Shown: positions 55,072 through 63,396 of the stretch, piece after piece
Numbering within the stretch: the first letter of the stretch is position 1
How the letters are laid out: each line of letters opens with the position of its first letter
Source of the DNA: Thalassospira sp. MCCC 1A03138
GTDB taxonomy: Bacteria; Pseudomonadota; Alphaproteobacteria; Rhodospirillales; Thalassospiraceae
Direction of reading: 5' to 3'
DNA: 64,000 nucleotides
Assembly (NCBI RefSeq): GCF_002115785.1
Contig: NZ_JFJY01000002.1
Span: forward strand, 1 to 64,000
Notes under the pieces: generated by a model
The model's database searches: none
What the model saw: only the letters and a program-made list of their open reading frames with translations
What the model was told of the DNA's origin: nothing
Program-made: the position numbers and the translations under genes

Positions 55072-56205
55072 TCAATCGGCAAGCGACCTTGCAATCACCA
55101 TGCGTTGAATGTCGGACGTGCCTTCGTAAATCTGACACACACGCACATCACGGTAAATGCGCTCCACCGGAAAGTCTTTAAGGTAGCCATAACCGCCATG
55201 AATCTGAATTGCCGACGAGCACACTTCTTCAGCGATTTCGGATGCGAACATCTTGGCCATGCAGGCCTCGGTCAAACAGGGCTTGTGATCGTCGCGAAGT
55301 TCGGCAGCGCGATGGACCAAAAGCCTGGCGGCATCAATCTTGGTGGCCATATCGACAAGGCGAAATGCCACCGCCTGATGTTCGATGATCTTTTTGCCGA
55401 ACGTCTCGCGCTCATTGGCGTAGTCGCGAGCGGCTTCAAATGCGGCACGCGCCATGCCGACAGACTGGGCGGCAATGCCGATGCGCCCACCTTCAAGGTT
55501 CGCCAGCGCGATTTTATAGCCCTGCCCTTCTTCACCCAGCATGTTTTCACCGGACACCCGGCATTCGACAAGGGTGATCTGGCAGGTGTCCGATGCATTC
55601 TGGCCAAGCTTTTCCTCGACCCGCGAAACGACATAGCCCGGCGTATCGGTTGGCACGATGAAGGCCGAAATACCGCGTTTACCTGCTTCCGGGTCTGTAA
55701 CGGCAAAGACAATCGCCACATCACCCTCACTGCCAGACGTGATGAATTGTTTGGAGCCGTTGATAATCCAGTCATCTCCGTCGCGCACGGCACGCGTCCG
55801 CAAGGAACTTGCATCCGATCCGGCTTGCGGCTCGGTCAGGCAAAATGCGCCGATCTTTTCGCCACGCGCCATCGGGACCAGATATTTTTCTTTCTGATCT
55901 TCGGTACCGAATTTCAGGATCGGCATACACCCGACCGAATTATGCACCGACATGATGGTCGATGTTGCCCCATCGCCAGCAGCTATTTCTTCGAGTGCCA
56001 GCGCATAGGCGACGTGATCCATGCCCGCCCCGCCATATTCTTCGGGCACCAGCATGCCCAAAAAGCCAAGTTCTCCCAATCCGGCAATCGCTTCGGCCGG
56101 AAAGGTATGGTGGATGTCCCATTTTGCGGCATGAGGTTTGAGTTCATTTTCGGCGAACTCGCGCGCGGTATCGCGCACCATGATCTGATGTTCTTCCAAC
56201 CGCAT
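55072..56205 (-). CDS. Acyl-CoA dehydrogenase (short/branched-chain type)
   Basis: This is a 377-residue FAD acyl-CoA dehydrogenase. It shows the first signature [20 protein letters not shown] (about 119-138), the flavin-contacting [15 protein letters not shown], the [16 protein letters not shown] region (about 265-280) and the second signature [20 protein letters not shown] (about 336-355). The catalytic Glu position near the end reads [14 protein letters not shown], the usual site for short/medium-chain enzymes. The ATG at 56205 has GGGAGGG upstream. Last of the branched-chain catabolic run. Confidence 0.9.
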   Translation of the reverse strand: MRLEEHQIMVRDTAREFAENELKPHAAKWDIHHTFPAEAIAGLGELGFLGMLVPEEYGGAGMDHVAYALALEEIAAGDGATSTIMSVHNSVGCMPILKFGTEDQKEKYLVPMARGEKIGAFCLTEPQAGSDASSLRTRAVRDGDDWIINGSKQFITSGSEGDVAIVFAVTDPEAGKRGISAFIVPTDTPGYVVSRVEEKLGQNASDTCQITLVECRVSGENMLGEEGQGYKIALANLEGGRIGIAAQSVGMARAAFEAARDYANERETFGKKIIEHQAVAFRLVDMATKIDAARLLVHRAAELRDDHKPCLTEACMAKMFASEIAEEVCSSAIQIHGGYGYLKDFPVERIYRDVRVCQIYEGTSDIQRMVIARSLAD

Positions 56206-56273
56206 GGCGGTCACCCTCCCAATTGGGCGATGCACCAGCCATGCGATCAGAAGATCGTTTCGTCAGGCCGGGC

Positions 56274-56894
56274 CTATTCTTCGCCCTGAACAAATTTGTC
56301 CTGCTCGGCATCAAAGCGCCACAGGATTCCTTCTTTCATGCCGTACCACCACCCGTGCAGGTTAAGGTCACCGGCATCGACCCGTTCCTTGATGAACGGG
56401 AAAGTCATAAGATTTTCAAGCGAATTACGGATCGAATGCCGCGACACCTTGTCCACATCCGGCCCGTGATGGAGGCAGCATTTCGCAATGCTGACCCATT
56501 CGCCGATAAAATCACGATCGGGCACCTTGCCCGCTTCACCATGTTCGACCAGTGCCTGCATGCCGCCGCACGCCGAATGCCCCAGAATCACGATATCCTT
56601 GACCCTGAGGTCACGAACCGCGAACTCGATCGCCGACGACGTCCCGTGATAATTTTCATCGGGTTCATAAGGCGGAACAAGGTTTGCAACGTTACGGATC
56701 ACGAACATCTCGCCCGGCTCTGCATTGGTCAGAATGGCCGGATCGACACGTGAATCCGAACAGGCAATCAGCAGAACTTCCGGCTTTTGGCCCATATTGA
56801 CCAAATCTTCTACGCGTTCAGGGCGTTGCTCGTAATACATCGCCTTGAAGCTTTTAAATCCGGCAAGCATCCGGTCGACTGTCGGTTTTGACAT
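56274..56894 (-). CDS. Beta-class carbonic anhydrase
   Basis: This is a 206-residue zinc enzyme interconverting CO2 and bicarbonate. The zinc ligands and Asp/Arg dyad are in IACSDSRVDPAIL (about 43-55, C-x-D-x-R) and GHSACGGMQAL (about 100-110, H-x-x-C). RNVANLVPPYEPD and GTSSAIEFAV fit the family. The ATG at 56894 has GAGGG upstream; a frame to 56969 has no ribosome site. It is embedded between a thiolase and an acyl-CoA dehydrogenase, possibly supplying bicarbonate to acyl-CoA carboxylases encoded elsewhere. Confidence 0.93.
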   Translation of the reverse strand: MSKPTVDRMLAGFKSFKAMYYEQRPERVEDLVNMGQKPEVLLIACSDSRVDPAILTNAEPGEMFVIRNVANLVPPYEPDENYHGTSSAIEFAVRDLRVKDIVILGHSACGGMQALVEHGEAGKVPDRDFIGEWVSIAKCCLHHGPDVDKVSRHSIRNSLENLMTFPFIKERVDAGDLNLHGWWYGMKEGILWRFDAEQDKFVQGEE

Positions 56895-57000
56895 CACGCG
56901 AATTCCCTCATCCTCGTCAATCACTCTGGCGACAAAATAGGGTGAATTCGCGCAAGTTGGTAGCCCCAATCACCGATTTTTAGAACAACTTTAATCTGCC

Positions 57001-58188
57001 TCACAAAAGCTCTATGGCGACCGCGGTTGCTTCGCCGCCACCAATGCAAAGTGATGCCACCCCCTTGGTTCCACCATGGGCTTTAAGTGCATGGATCAAA
57101 GTCACCAGCAGACGCGCGCCGGTCGCACCAATCGGATGGCCCAGTGCACAAGCACCACCGTGAACGTTGACTTTCTCATGTTCAAGGTCGAGATCGCGCA
57201 TTGCTGCCATTGCCACCACGGCGAAGGCTTCGTTGATTTCCCAAAGGTCAACGTCATCCTTGGACCAACCGGTTTTCGCCAAAACCTTTTTGATCGCGTC
57301 AATCGGGGCGGTCGTGAACCAGCACGGCTCCTGCGCATGGGTCGCATGACCCATGATTTTTGCCATGGGCTTAAGACCACGTTTTTCTGCCTCGGACTGG
57401 CGCATTATCACCAGTGCCGCTGCCCCGTCCGAAATGGATGCCGAATGGGCTGCTGTAACGGTGCCATCCTTACGGAAGGCCGGACGCAAGGTCGGGATTT
57501 TTTCCGGTTTTGCTTTGGGCGGCTGTTCATCGGTGGCAATCGTTACATCACCCTTGCGGGTGGTAAATGACACAGGGGCAATTTCCGCGTCGAAATGCCC
57601 GGCACTCGCCGCATTTTGCGCACGTGTCAGTGACGTGATCGCGTAATCATCCTGCTGTTCACGGGTAAAGCCATATTTATCAACCGTCGCCTCGGCAAAG
57701 GTGCCCATTGAACGACCTTTTTCATAGGCGTCCTCAAGCCCGTCCAACGCCATATGGTCATAGACCTGGGTATGCCCGTAACGCTGTCCGCTGCGCATGT
57801 TGGGTAACAGGAATGGTGCATTCGTCATGCTTTCCATGCCGCCAACAACCATGACATCGGCACTGCCTGCGCACAGAATATCGTGGGCAAACATCACGGC
57901 CTTCATGCCCGATCCGCACATCTTGTTGATCGTGGTTGCTCCGGCAGAACGCGGGATACGCGCCTTCCATGCAGCCTGACGCGCCGGGGCCTGTCCCTGA
58001 CCAGCGGGCAGAACGTTACCCATAATGACTTCGTCAACATCGTCGACTGCAACACAACCACGTTCAAGCGCGGCCTTGATGGCAACGCCGCCCAGTTCGG
58101 ATGCGGTAACGGTTGCGAAGTCCCCCTGCAGGCCGCCCATCGGGGTTCTGGCACAGGAAACGATAACGATGGGGTCTGAATTGCTCAT
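57001..58188 (-). CDS. Acetyl-CoA C-acyltransferase (thiolase)
   Basis: This is a 395-residue thiolase II. The acyl-accepting Cys is in NKMCGSGMKAVMFA (Cys about 89), NVHGGACALGHPIGATGARL holds the active His (about 350), and CIGGGEATAVAIE the second Cys (about 381). It begins SNSDPIVIVSCARTPMGGLQ. The reaction is thiolytic cleavage of 3-ketoacyl-CoA or acetoacetyl-CoA formation/cleavage. The ATG at 58188 has AGGA upstream. It follows ivd by 30 bases. Confidence 0.93.
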   Translation of the reverse strand: MSNSDPIVIVSCARTPMGGLQGDFATVTASELGGVAIKAALERGCVAVDDVDEVIMGNVLPAGQGQAPARQAAWKARIPRSAGATTINKMCGSGMKAVMFAHDILCAGSADVMVVGGMESMTNAPFLLPNMRSGQRYGHTQVYDHMALDGLEDAYEKGRSMGTFAEATVDKYGFTREQQDDYAITSLTRAQNAASAGHFDAEIAPVSFTTRKGDVTIATDEQPPKAKPEKIPTLRPAFRKDGTVTAAHSASISDGAAALVIMRQSEAEKRGLKPMAKIMGHATHAQEPCWFTTAPIDAIKKVLAKTGWSKDDVDLWEINEAFAVVAMAAMRDLDLEHEKVNVHGGACALGHPIGATGARLLVTLIHALKAHGGTKGVASLCIGGGEATAVAIELL

Positions 58189-58218
58189 GGATCTGATCCT
58201 GTATTCCAAATATGGGGA

Positions 58219-59391
58219 TTAGGCGGTTTCGCCGAAAAGTTCACGGCCAATCAACATGCGGCGAATTTCGCTAGTGCCTGCGCCAATCTCGTAAAGCTTG
58301 GCATCGCGCAGCAAACGTCCCGTCGGGTATTCATTGATATAACCATTACCACCCAGCGCCTGAATGGCTTCAAGCGCCATCCAGGTCGCTTTTTCGGCAG
58401 CATAAAGAATCACTCCCGCCGCGTCCTTGCGTGATGTTTCACCACGATCACATGCCTTGGCGACCTCGTAAACATAGGCCCGGCAGGCATTCATTGTGGT
58501 GTACATGTCGGCCATCTTGCCCTGCATCAGCTGGAATTCACCGATCGCCCTGCCGAATTGTTTGCGTTCATGAATATAGGGCACGACCACGTCCATGCAT
58601 GCCCGCATGATGCCGGTCGGTCCGGCGGCCAGAACGACACGCTCATAATCAAGGCCGCTCATCAAAACACGAACGCCGCCATTCAAATTCCCAAGGATAT
58701 TTTCCTCGGGTACTTCGCAATCCTGGAAAACCAGTTCGCAGGTGTTTGACCCCCGCATCCCCAGTTTATCGAGCTTCTGCGCCGTCGAGAAACCCTTGAA
58801 ACCCTTTTCGATAATAAATGCCGTAATACCCTTGGGCCCCGCATCCATATCCGTTTTGGCATAAACCACCAGCGTATCGGCATCCGGACCATTGGTGATC
58901 CACATCTTGTTGCCATTCAGGATGAAACGGTCACCTTTTTTTTCCGCCCGCAATTTCATCGACACCACATCGGAACCGGATCCCGGTTCGCTCATGGCAA
59001 GCGCACCGACATGCTCACCACTCATCAGCTTCGGCAGGTACTTTGCCTTTTGCTCGGCATTGGCATTGCGTTTGATCTGATTGACACACAGGTTGGAATG
59101 GGCCCCGTAGGAAAGTGCAACCGATGCCGATGCACGGCTGATTTCTTCCATGGCAATCACATGTTCAAGATAGCCAAGACCGGTACCGCCATCTTCCTCG
59201 GGGACCGTCATTCCCAGCAGACCAAGATCGCCAAATTTGCGCCACAGATCATTGGGGAATTCATTTTTTTCATCAATCTCGGCCGCGCGCGGCGCGATTT
59301 CTGCCTCGGCGAAGGATGAAACGGTTTCGCGGATCGCTTCTGCGGTCTCTCCGAGATCAAATTTCAGTCCGGGAAATTCGAAAAATGCCAT
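58219..59391 (-). CDS. ivd: Isovaleryl-CoA dehydrogenase
   Basis: Ivd oxidises isovaleryl-CoA to 3-methylcrotonyl-CoA in leucine breakdown. The 390-residue protein carries the dehydrogenase signatures [20 protein letters not shown] (about 130-149) and [20 protein letters not shown] (about 342-361). It also has segments characteristic of this enzyme: [20 protein letters not shown] (about 88-107) and [20 protein letters not shown] (about 245-264), the latter with the Glu that serves as base in isovaleryl-CoA dehydrogenases. First dehydrogenase after the hotdog thioesterase gene. Confidence 0.93.
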   Translation of the reverse strand: MAFFEFPGLKFDLGETAEAIRETVSSFAEAEIAPRAAEIDEKNEFPNDLWRKFGDLGLLGMTVPEEDGGTGLGYLEHVIAMEEISRASASVALSYGAHSNLCVNQIKRNANAEQKAKYLPKLMSGEHVGALAMSEPGSGSDVVSMKLRAEKKGDRFILNGNKMWITNGPDADTLVVYAKTDMDAGPKGITAFIIEKGFKGFSTAQKLDKLGMRGSNTCELVFQDCEVPEENILGNLNGGVRVLMSGLDYERVVLAAGPTGIMRACMDVVVPYIHERKQFGRAIGEFQLMQGKMADMYTTMNACRAYVYEVAKACDRGETSRKDAAGVILYAAEKATWMALEAIQALGGNGYINEYPTGRLLRDAKLYEIGAGTSEIRRMLIGRELFGETA

Positions 59392-59449
59392 GTTACTGTT
59401 CCTGCCCTGGGTGTTTTGATTTTTTGATAAAAGTGAATAATCAAACCGA

Positions 59450-59914
59450 TTATGCAGCGTTACTTAATAATTCCGGCGGCAGCTTCATGACCTTGAGCGT
59501 CTGAAGCGACGTCGCGCACAGAACCGACTCACTATTCCTCATACCAAACACATCGATGCGGGTGACAATGATCGACCGACCACGTGAAACCACCTCGCCA
59601 ACCGCGCGCAACTGATCGCCCATCCCCGGCGCGACGATGTTAAGCTTGTATTCGATGGTCAGCATGCCCTGATCTTCGGCAACGAGGCTCCATCCAGCAA
59701 AGCCGCCCGCGATGTCGGCAAGCCCGGCGATCAGGCCGCCATGAAAATAGCCGTTATGCTGGATCAGATCCGCGCGCGAGGGCACGACAATCTCGACCCG
59801 CCCCGGCTTCACATCAACGACCTCGGCCCCGATCGAAAGATTGTAGGGCTGCTGAGAAAACCGATGCCGGACTTCAGCATCATAGTTCGGATTTTGCGGC
59901 TCAAACTGTGCCAT
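59450..59914 (-). CDS. PaaI-family hotdog thioesterase
   Basis: This is a 154-residue hotdog-fold protein. The [19 protein letters not shown] block (about 53-71) is the PaaI/4HBT helix with the catalytic-type Asn/His and Asp; [10 protein letters not shown] (about 88-97) and [16 protein letters not shown] (about 108-123) fit. It probably hydrolyses a stalled acyl-CoA. It lies 58 bases before ivd and is first in the run, with a perfect palindrome about 90 bases upstream. Confidence 0.87.
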   Translation of the reverse strand: MAQFEPQNPNYDAEVRHRFSQQPYNLSIGAEVVDVKPGRVEIVVPSRADLIQHNGYFHGGLIAGLADIAGGFAGWSLVAEDQGMLTIEYKLNIVAPGMGDQLRAVGEVVSRGRSIIVTRIDVFGMRNSESVLCATSLQTLKVMKLPPELLSNAA

Positions 59915-59999
59915 CTTGCAGTCCTGTCCTGCCTGCAGTCATGCCGGTTCAATATATCGAGCACCGGTCATCACGGGTTATGAAGCAAATCCGTTGTAG

Positions 60000-60015
60000 T
60001 TTACGTTAACGTAAA
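60000..60015. promoter_or_regulatory. Perfect palindrome, possible LiuR-type operator
   Basis: TTTACGTTAACGTAAA is a perfect 16-base palindrome, and the next bases (CGTCAAA) give a further overlapping ACGT element. It lies 86 bases upstream of the thioesterase/ivd run. From memory, MerR-family LiuR regulators of leucine and fatty-acid breakdown bind ACGT-containing palindromes of this form. No such regulator gene is in the window. Confidence 0.6.
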
Positions 60016-60104
60016 CGTCAAATCAAAAGCCGCATCACTATACCTATTTATGATAACAACAGGCAAAAGGCCGGTTTTCATCTTTATGGAAGGCTCATCG
60101 GGGA

Positions 60105-60947
60105 TCAGTTTGTGCCGGTGCTCCAGCGGGCGACGCTGGCTTCGAGCATTTCATCCATCACACCGTCGCCCACAAGCTTGAAAAGTGCCTGAGCGATACG
60201 GCCACGCATCGCGCCGGTATTGCAGGGCGACTTATGCGACATGGTCAGATACAGGCTTTCTTCGCTTACAGCGATGTCATAGCTGCGAATATCGTCAATC
60301 TTTTCCCGCGCAGCAAAAGCTTTGCCCGGGAACTCTTCGTAAATCAGATACTCTCCGCGATTACGATCCAGCATCTTCAAACCTTGTTCAAGGCTTGGAA
60401 CTTCCCGAATGGTCAGGTTTTGGGCCGCATAGCTGTCGAATTCCTGCCCGAAACTGTTGTTGATGACTGTAAGCCCCTCAAGCCCGCGCAGATCCGACCA
60501 TTGGCGATAATTGATATCAATGTTGGCTTTGGTCCAGATGACCGTGCGCGTCCCCTGGAATGCCGGATAAAAATAATCCATGTATTCAAGTCGCGGCACC
60601 GTAAAGAAGGCACCTGCGATCATATCAATGCCCCCCTCACGCATGTGCTGCTGCACACGCCCCCAACTACCGGTATTGACGACTTCAATGTTAATACCTG
60701 CGGCATCACCAACCCGCTGCAGGAACTCAGCAGCCGCACCAATCAGATGCCCAGAACCATCGTCGGCTGGCCAAAGATAGGGTGGGTAATCCGGGTTTCC
60801 CGATGCAATCAAATGATTGCAATCCCGCACGCCACCATTATCGACCGCAAAATTTTGTGAGGCGTCCTTGGCATGGGCAATGTTTGCTGCGATTAAACCA
60901 GCAACGCAAATGGACGCCAAATGCCCTGTCCGGGTCATCAAATCCAT
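60105..60947 (-). CDS. Extracellular solute-binding protein, family 3
   Basis: This is a 280-residue periplasmic binding protein of the SBP_bac_3 (amino-acid type) fold. A Sec signal (about 1-26, ending AHA) comes first; then DYPPYLWPADDGSGHLIGAA (about 52-71), GSWGRVQQHMREGGIDMIAG (about 93-112) and the domain-crossing motif FTVPRLEYMDYFYPAF. No permease or ATPase gene is adjacent, so it may be an orphan receptor or feed a distant transporter. The ATG at 60947 has GGAGAG upstream; a GTG two codons earlier is possible. Confidence 0.85.
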   Translation of the reverse strand: MDLMTRTGHLASICVAGLIAANIAHAKDASQNFAVDNGGVRDCNHLIASGNPDYPPYLWPADDGSGHLIGAAAEFLQRVGDAAGINIEVVNTGSWGRVQQHMREGGIDMIAGAFFTVPRLEYMDYFYPAFQGTRTVIWTKANIDINYRQWSDLRGLEGLTVINNSFGQEFDSYAAQNLTIREVPSLEQGLKMLDRNRGEYLIYEEFPGKAFAAREKIDDIRSYDIAVSEESLYLTMSHKSPCNTGAMRGRIAQALFKLVGDGVMDEMLEASVARWSTGTN

Positions 60948-61098
60948 ATCCACCACTCTCCAACTGCATCGCTAATCGCGCAGCGTCGATTATTTTATGC
61001 GTTATGTAGGAAGGCACACGATCATATTCATCATCTGGAATGTGTTTTTTCGCACATTAACACAATCACGCACCAACCGCTGGATGATACTGAAATCA

Positions 61099-61130
61099 AA
61101 AAAGCCCCCGCAAAGCGGAGGCTTCTTTTA
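61099..61130. terminator. Hairpin terminator
   Basis: AAAAGCCCCCGC pairs imperfectly with GCGGAGGCTTCTTTT around an AAA loop. It lies 52 bases after the DEAD-box gene on the minus strand. T-rich sequence lies on both sides. Confidence 0.75.
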
Positions 61131-61182
61131 AAATCTTCAGATTTCCCGGATATTCCAACCAGAGCCGGAAACGGAAAATACC

Positions 61183-63021
61183 TTAGGCGGAACGGCGTTT
61201 CATGCCCTGGTTGCCACCACGGGCTTCACCACGGCCACCTTCGGCACGGCGCGGACGATCGCTGAAATCACGACCGCGGGTATCGCGATCACGATTTTTG
61301 AAACCGCGTTCACCACGCGGCTTGTCAGCAAAACGACGCTCGCCATCACGTGCCGGTGCACCTTCACCACGCGGGCGGAAGTTGGTACCACGATCCGTAC
61401 GCTCGGTACGATCAGAACGCTCGGTACGATCAGAACGCTCGGCACGATCCGGGCGCTGGTCGGCAGCAGCACGGTCAAAACGCGGTTTGCGATCAAAACG
61501 GTCACCGCTACGGTCATTACGATCCGAACGGGCCGGACGATCACCACCGCGATCACCACGCGGCTGATCTGACTGACCAAAACGACGACCGCCATCACGA
61601 TCGCCACCAAAAGCACGACCACCTTCGCGATCCCCTTCGAAACGGCGCGCACCATCACGGTCACCTTCCGCACGACGCGGGCCGCCGAATGAACGGGCAC
61701 CGTCGCGGGCGCCATCACGGCCACCACCAAATCCACCGCGACCACCACGGCCAGCATCGCGACCACCGTCACGACCGCCGCCGAAACCGCCACGGCCACG
61801 ACCGCCATCACGGCCGCCGCCAAATCCGGCGCGGCCACCACGACCACCATCGCGACTGCCGCCGCCCGACGAACGGGCCGGAGGAGAAGAATGGAATTCA
61901 TGATCTTCGTCGATCTCGACCTGCTGGCCAATCACGCGTTCGATATTGCGCAGATGACGAACGTCACGCGGCTCGCAGAACGAAATCGCGATACCTTCGG
62001 CACTGCCGCGGCCGGTACGGCCGATACGGTGCACATAGTTTTCCGGATCGGTCGGCAGGTCATAGTTGATGACATGCGTGATGCCCGGAACGTCAATCCC
62101 ACGTGCCGCAACGTCAGTTGCAATCAGGACCGGGAACTGGCCATTACGGAAGTTACGCAGGATTTTCTGGCGAATACGCTGCTGCTTGTCACCATGAATG
62201 GCATCAGTATCGACACCTTCATCGCGCAGCTGGAACGAAAGTTCGTCCGCATCGGCTTTGGTTTTGGTGAAAACCAGAACGCGTTCGCTTTCCTGACGTT
62301 TCAGCAACTGAACCAGAAGCGAGGTCTTGTCGTGACGTTTCACGAACATGCCGCGCTGGGTCACACGCTCGGTTACGCTGGACTGCGGCGCGGTTTCAAC
62401 CTTAACCGGATTGCTCAGCAAACGGTCGGTCAGATGTTTGACAGCCGGCGGCATGGTTGCCGAGAACATCACCGTCTGGTGATCACGCGGCAGCACTTCG
62501 GCAACGGTCAGAACGTCTTCCGAGAAGCCCATATCGAGCATACGGTCGGCTTCATCGAGAATGAAGACCTCGATGTCATCAAAACGAATGGTATTGCGTG
62601 ACATGTGGTCAAGCAGACGACCCGGGGTCGCAACCAGAATGTCAACGCCACGGCGCAGTTCCTGAATCTGCGGGCCCATCGGCGAGCCACCGTAAACAAC
62701 AGAAGAGAACAGGCGAATGCCTTTTTTGAAATCACGCAGGCACTGACCGATCTGGTTTACCAGTTCACGCGTCGGCGCAAGAATAAGCGCGCGCGGCTGG
62801 CCCGGTGCCGGGCGCTTCGGGTTTTCGGCAAGGCGCTGCAACAGCGGCAGGCAGAATGCAGCGGTTTTACCACCGCCCGTCTGGGAAATCCCCATCAGGT
62901 CACGACCCTCAAGCAAAGCCGGAATGGTTTTTGCCTGAATCTCGGTCGGTGCGGTGAAACCAGAAGCTTCAACGTTGCGCAGCAGGGGCTCGATAAGGTT
63001 GAGCCCTTCAAAATTAGTCAT
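61183..63021 (-). CDS. DEAD-box RNA helicase, RhlE-like, with long Arg/Gly/Asp-rich tail
   Basis: This is a 612-residue helicase. Motifs in order: Q motif (GFTAPTEIQAKTIP), Walker A SQTGGGKTAA (about 45-54), PTRELVNQ, VATPGRL, DEAD (about 152-155), SAT, then domain 2 with VLVFTKTKADAD, ATDVAARGIDVPGI and HRIGRTGR (about 325-332). After about residue 385 the protein becomes a low-complexity tail of RGG, GGRD and DR repeats up to the end, an RNA-binding type of tail. The ATG at 63021 has AAGGA upstream; the frame to 63111 lacks one. Likely roles are ribosome assembly or RNA decay. Confidence 0.93.
   Translation of the reverse strand: MTNFEGLNLIEPLLRNVEASGFTAPTEIQAKTIPALLEGRDLMGISQTGGGKTAAFCLPLLQRLAENPKRPAPGQPRALILAPTRELVNQIGQCLRDFKKGIRLFSSVVYGGSPMGPQIQELRRGVDILVATPGRLLDHMSRNTIRFDDIEVFILDEADRMLDMGFSEDVLTVAEVLPRDHQTVMFSATMPPAVKHLTDRLLSNPVKVETAPQSSVTERVTQRGMFVKRHDKTSLLVQLLKRQESERVLVFTKTKADADELSFQLRDEGVDTDAIHGDKQQRIRQKILRNFRNGQFPVLIATDVAARGIDVPGITHVINYDLPTDPENYVHRIGRTGRGSAEGIAISFCEPRDVRHLRNIERVIGQQVEIDEDHEFHSSPPARSSGGGSRDGGRGGRAGFGGGRDGGRGRGGFGGGRDGGRDAGRGGRGGFGGGRDGARDGARSFGGPRRAEGDRDGARRFEGDREGGRAFGGDRDGGRRFGQSDQPRGDRGGDRPARSDRNDRSGDRFDRKPRFDRAAADQRPDRAERSDRTERSDRTERTDRGTNFRPRGEGAPARDGERRFADKPRGERGFKNRDRDTRGRDFSDRPRRAEGGRGEARGGNQGMKRRSA
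61399..61452. repeat. Three 18-base tandem repeats inside the helicase tail
   Basis: ACGCTCGGTACGATCAGA is repeated head to tail: two identical copies and a third with substitutions. They encode successive Ser-Asp-Arg-Thr-Glu-Arg units of the low-complexity tail, in frame (18 bases = six residues), so slippage would lengthen or shorten the tail without frameshift. Confidence 0.85.
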
Positions 63022-63396
63022 AAAGGAAAGTCCTTCAAAATCCGGTCGGCGCCATGTTCGCGCCATGATGTGCCTGCTCGACAGCAATAGCGACCGGTGC
63101 ACGGCGATCAAGCCGCTGCTTCGGACCCTGCATGAGAGGCATATGATGAGGCCATGACGTCATCACGTCATCGCCGCCCTCGCCTTTTCACACAGTTCCT
63201 GACAGCTCAATCTGCCCTACAAGCGAAGGAATGAAGCGGGTGATACAGGTACACCGGAACAAAGTCAATCAATCCCTGCGCCGGGCAGCCATGCAAAAAC
63301 GCATTCACCATTCCAATATGTAACGCGGAATTAATCTATGCATGTCTAATTTGCGTGCATTATCGGTCGCTTAAATAACGCGTAAGGGGAAGAAAT
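63022..63396. other. Divergent intergenic region, helicase and chemoreceptor
   Basis: This 375-base stretch separates the helicase and the chemoreceptor start. It contains a perfect palindrome ATGACGTCAT at 63154-63163, followed at once by a further direct ACGTCAT copy (63166-63172). It could be a regulator site for the helicase promoter. The right part (63290-63396) is AT-richer and should hold the chemoreceptor promoter. No gene is seen. Confidence 0.5.

Noticed and set aside
61350..62069. 239-codon His/Asp-rich plus-strand frame
   Set aside because: It is the complement of the Arg/Gly/Asp repeats of the helicase tail; the His-rich look is an artefact of the repeat.
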